Below, in pieces: positions 5,457 through 5,773 of a stretch of 5,773 nt of DNA (the first letter of the stretch is position 1; every line of letters starts with the position of its first letter). The stretch covers positions 1 through 5,773 of the forward strand of contig JAOTYS010000310.1 of NCBI GenBank assembly GCA_029861795.1, read 5' to 3'. The position numbers were made by a program, and so were the translations under genes. The notes below the pieces were generated by a model that saw only the letters and a list, made by a program, of their open reading frames with translations, did no database searches and was not told the DNA's origin. Source of the stretch: Gammaproteobacteria bacterium. Lineage in GTDB: Bacteria; Pseudomonadota; Gammaproteobacteria; Arenicellales; JAOTYS01.

Positions 5457-5636
5457 TTTTCGCTGACATCCGTCTCACGGCCACCTTTTGGTGAGCCAAA
5501 GGGCCACTACTCCGCCGCCGAGCTCAGCAACCTAATTGATGCCGCCAATCAGGTGTGCGGGACGAAGTCCCGCAAAAGTCCCGCACTGGTGATGCTGAAG
5601 CAGAATGCACTTCAGCGTGATGCGGGAAGTGCTTGA
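5457..5636 (+). pseudogene. C-terminal tail of a probable tyrosine recombinase
   Basis: Open for 59 codons after a TAG (5454-5456), ending in TGA at 5634-5636. No start codon with a ribosome binding site is present. From residue 17 it reads HYSAAELSNLIDAANQV, then CGTKSRKSPALVMLK and a final QRDAGSA. The HYS...EL..LI.AAN.V pattern followed by a basic SRK.PAL tail resembles what follows the catalytic tyrosine in phage-type integrases. The catalytic core (the Arg and His-x-x-Arg boxes) is absent, so the protein is dead. DNA from its last codons is repeated exactly beside the tRNA-Pro fragment, which supports an integrase whose 3' end abuts its attachment site. The family call is from memory of such tails and is only moderately sure. 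Confidence 0.5.
5555..5586. repeat. Mutually exclusive hairpins in the recombinase tail
   Basis: GTGCGGGAC (5555-5563) can pair with GTCCCGC at 5567-5573 (loop GAA) or, over 9 bp, with GTCCCGCAC at 5578-5586. The second target is partly shared with copy 2 of the remnant (1737-1755), but the first arm is not. Confidence 0.55.
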
Positions 5637-5646
5637 ACAATGAGGA
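5616..5646. repeat. 31-bp exact direct repeat (partner 1560-1590)
   Basis: This is the second copy of the repeat beside the tRNA-Pro fragment. Identity stops exactly at 5646, where the IS481-type end begins at TGTCC. The insertion sequence therefore appears to have landed within the attachment-proximal DNA. Confidence 0.85.
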
Positions 5647-5656
5647 TGTCCTTCCT

Positions 5657-5700
5657 GAGACATAGGTTACACAATATACCGGAGACATAGGTTACACAAT
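5657..5700. repeat. Pair of 19-bp direct repeats in the IS end
   Basis: GAGACATAGGTTACACAAT occurs at 5657-5675 and 5682-5700, a 25-bp period. Placement between the element tip and the transposase gene suggests transposase-binding sites, possibly with a role in autoregulation. Confidence 0.8.
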
Positions 5701-5722
5701 GAGGTGATTTGGAGGGGTCCAA

Positions 5723-5773
5723 ATGCCTTGGCAAGAGCGTAACCTAGTGGATGAAAGATTAAAGTTTGTAGCA
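5723..5773 (+). CDS. IS481-family transposase, N-terminal 17 residues
   Basis: The first residues are MPWQERNLVDERLKFVA. This matches the typical opening of IS481-family transposases (MPWKE...M..R..FVA), just before the helix-turn-helix region. GGAGGGG (5711-5717) lies 5 bases before the ATG, supporting the start. The DDE catalytic domain lies outside the window, so whether the gene is intact cannot be judged. Confidence 0.75.
   Translation, partial: MPWQERNLVDERLKFVA

Larger units (their letters stand above)
5647..5773 (+). mobile_element. Left end of an IS481-family insertion sequence
   Basis: The element begins with TGTCCTTCCTGAGACATAGG, starting TGT as IS481-family ends commonly do. It contains two copies of a 19-bp motif and the start of a transposase gene, then leaves the window. 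The boundary at 5647 is supported independently because the 31-bp repeat breaks there. Confidence 0.75.

Overview
The window looks like accessory DNA from a Gram-negative proteobacterium, probably beta- or gammaproteobacterial. The reasons are a sensor kinase of proteobacterial type, a perfect FNR/ANR-type box, an integron attC site and IS91- and IS481-family transposase genes. Genus cannot be read from the sequence. Most of the window is a mosaic of mobile-element debris around a few intact genes.

Left part (1-1642): a membrane sensor histidine kinase runs leftwards off the edge. Upstream of it lie a consensus FNR-family box and an 11-bp tandem repeat. Next come a short coding remnant on the + strand and, 16 bases beyond its stop, the 3' half of a tRNA-Pro(GGG) gene on the minus strand. 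The tRNA breaks off at the anticodon loop, as expected for the attachment site of an element that integrates into tRNA genes.

Middle (1643-2980): after a second recombinase-tail remnant and a repeat-rich, apparently non-coding stretch (27-bp inverted repeat, 12-bp perfect hairpin, 17-bp inverted repeat) comes a small integron-type cassette array. Cassette 1 encodes a four-helix membrane protein and ends in a good 75-bp attC. Cassette 2 encodes an 82-residue soluble protein with a strong ribosome binding site and ends in a shrunken 33-bp attC-like site. No integron integrase is present, so this is a cassette cluster without an integrase (CALIN type).

Right part (2980-5773): a decayed IS91-family transposase fragment, then an intact 427-residue protein on the minus strand with about 36 pentapeptide repeats and a C-terminal Rossmann/TIR-like domain, which is the best candidate for new biology here. 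A 500-base gene-poor stretch follows. Then comes the C-terminal tail of a probable tyrosine recombinase, whose last 31 bp repeat the sequence next to the tRNA fragment exactly, and finally the left end of an IS481-family element.

The 31-bp repeat lies beside the tRNA-Pro fragment at 1560-1590 and is cut by the IS481 element at 5646/5647. The simplest reading is that 1642-5646 is one integrative element of about 4 kb, carrying the cassettes and the pentapeptide gene, in tandem with a related element or remnant on its left. The attachment site at its right end would have been interrupted or carried away by the insertion sequence. The geometry is visible in the sequence; the element model is inference.
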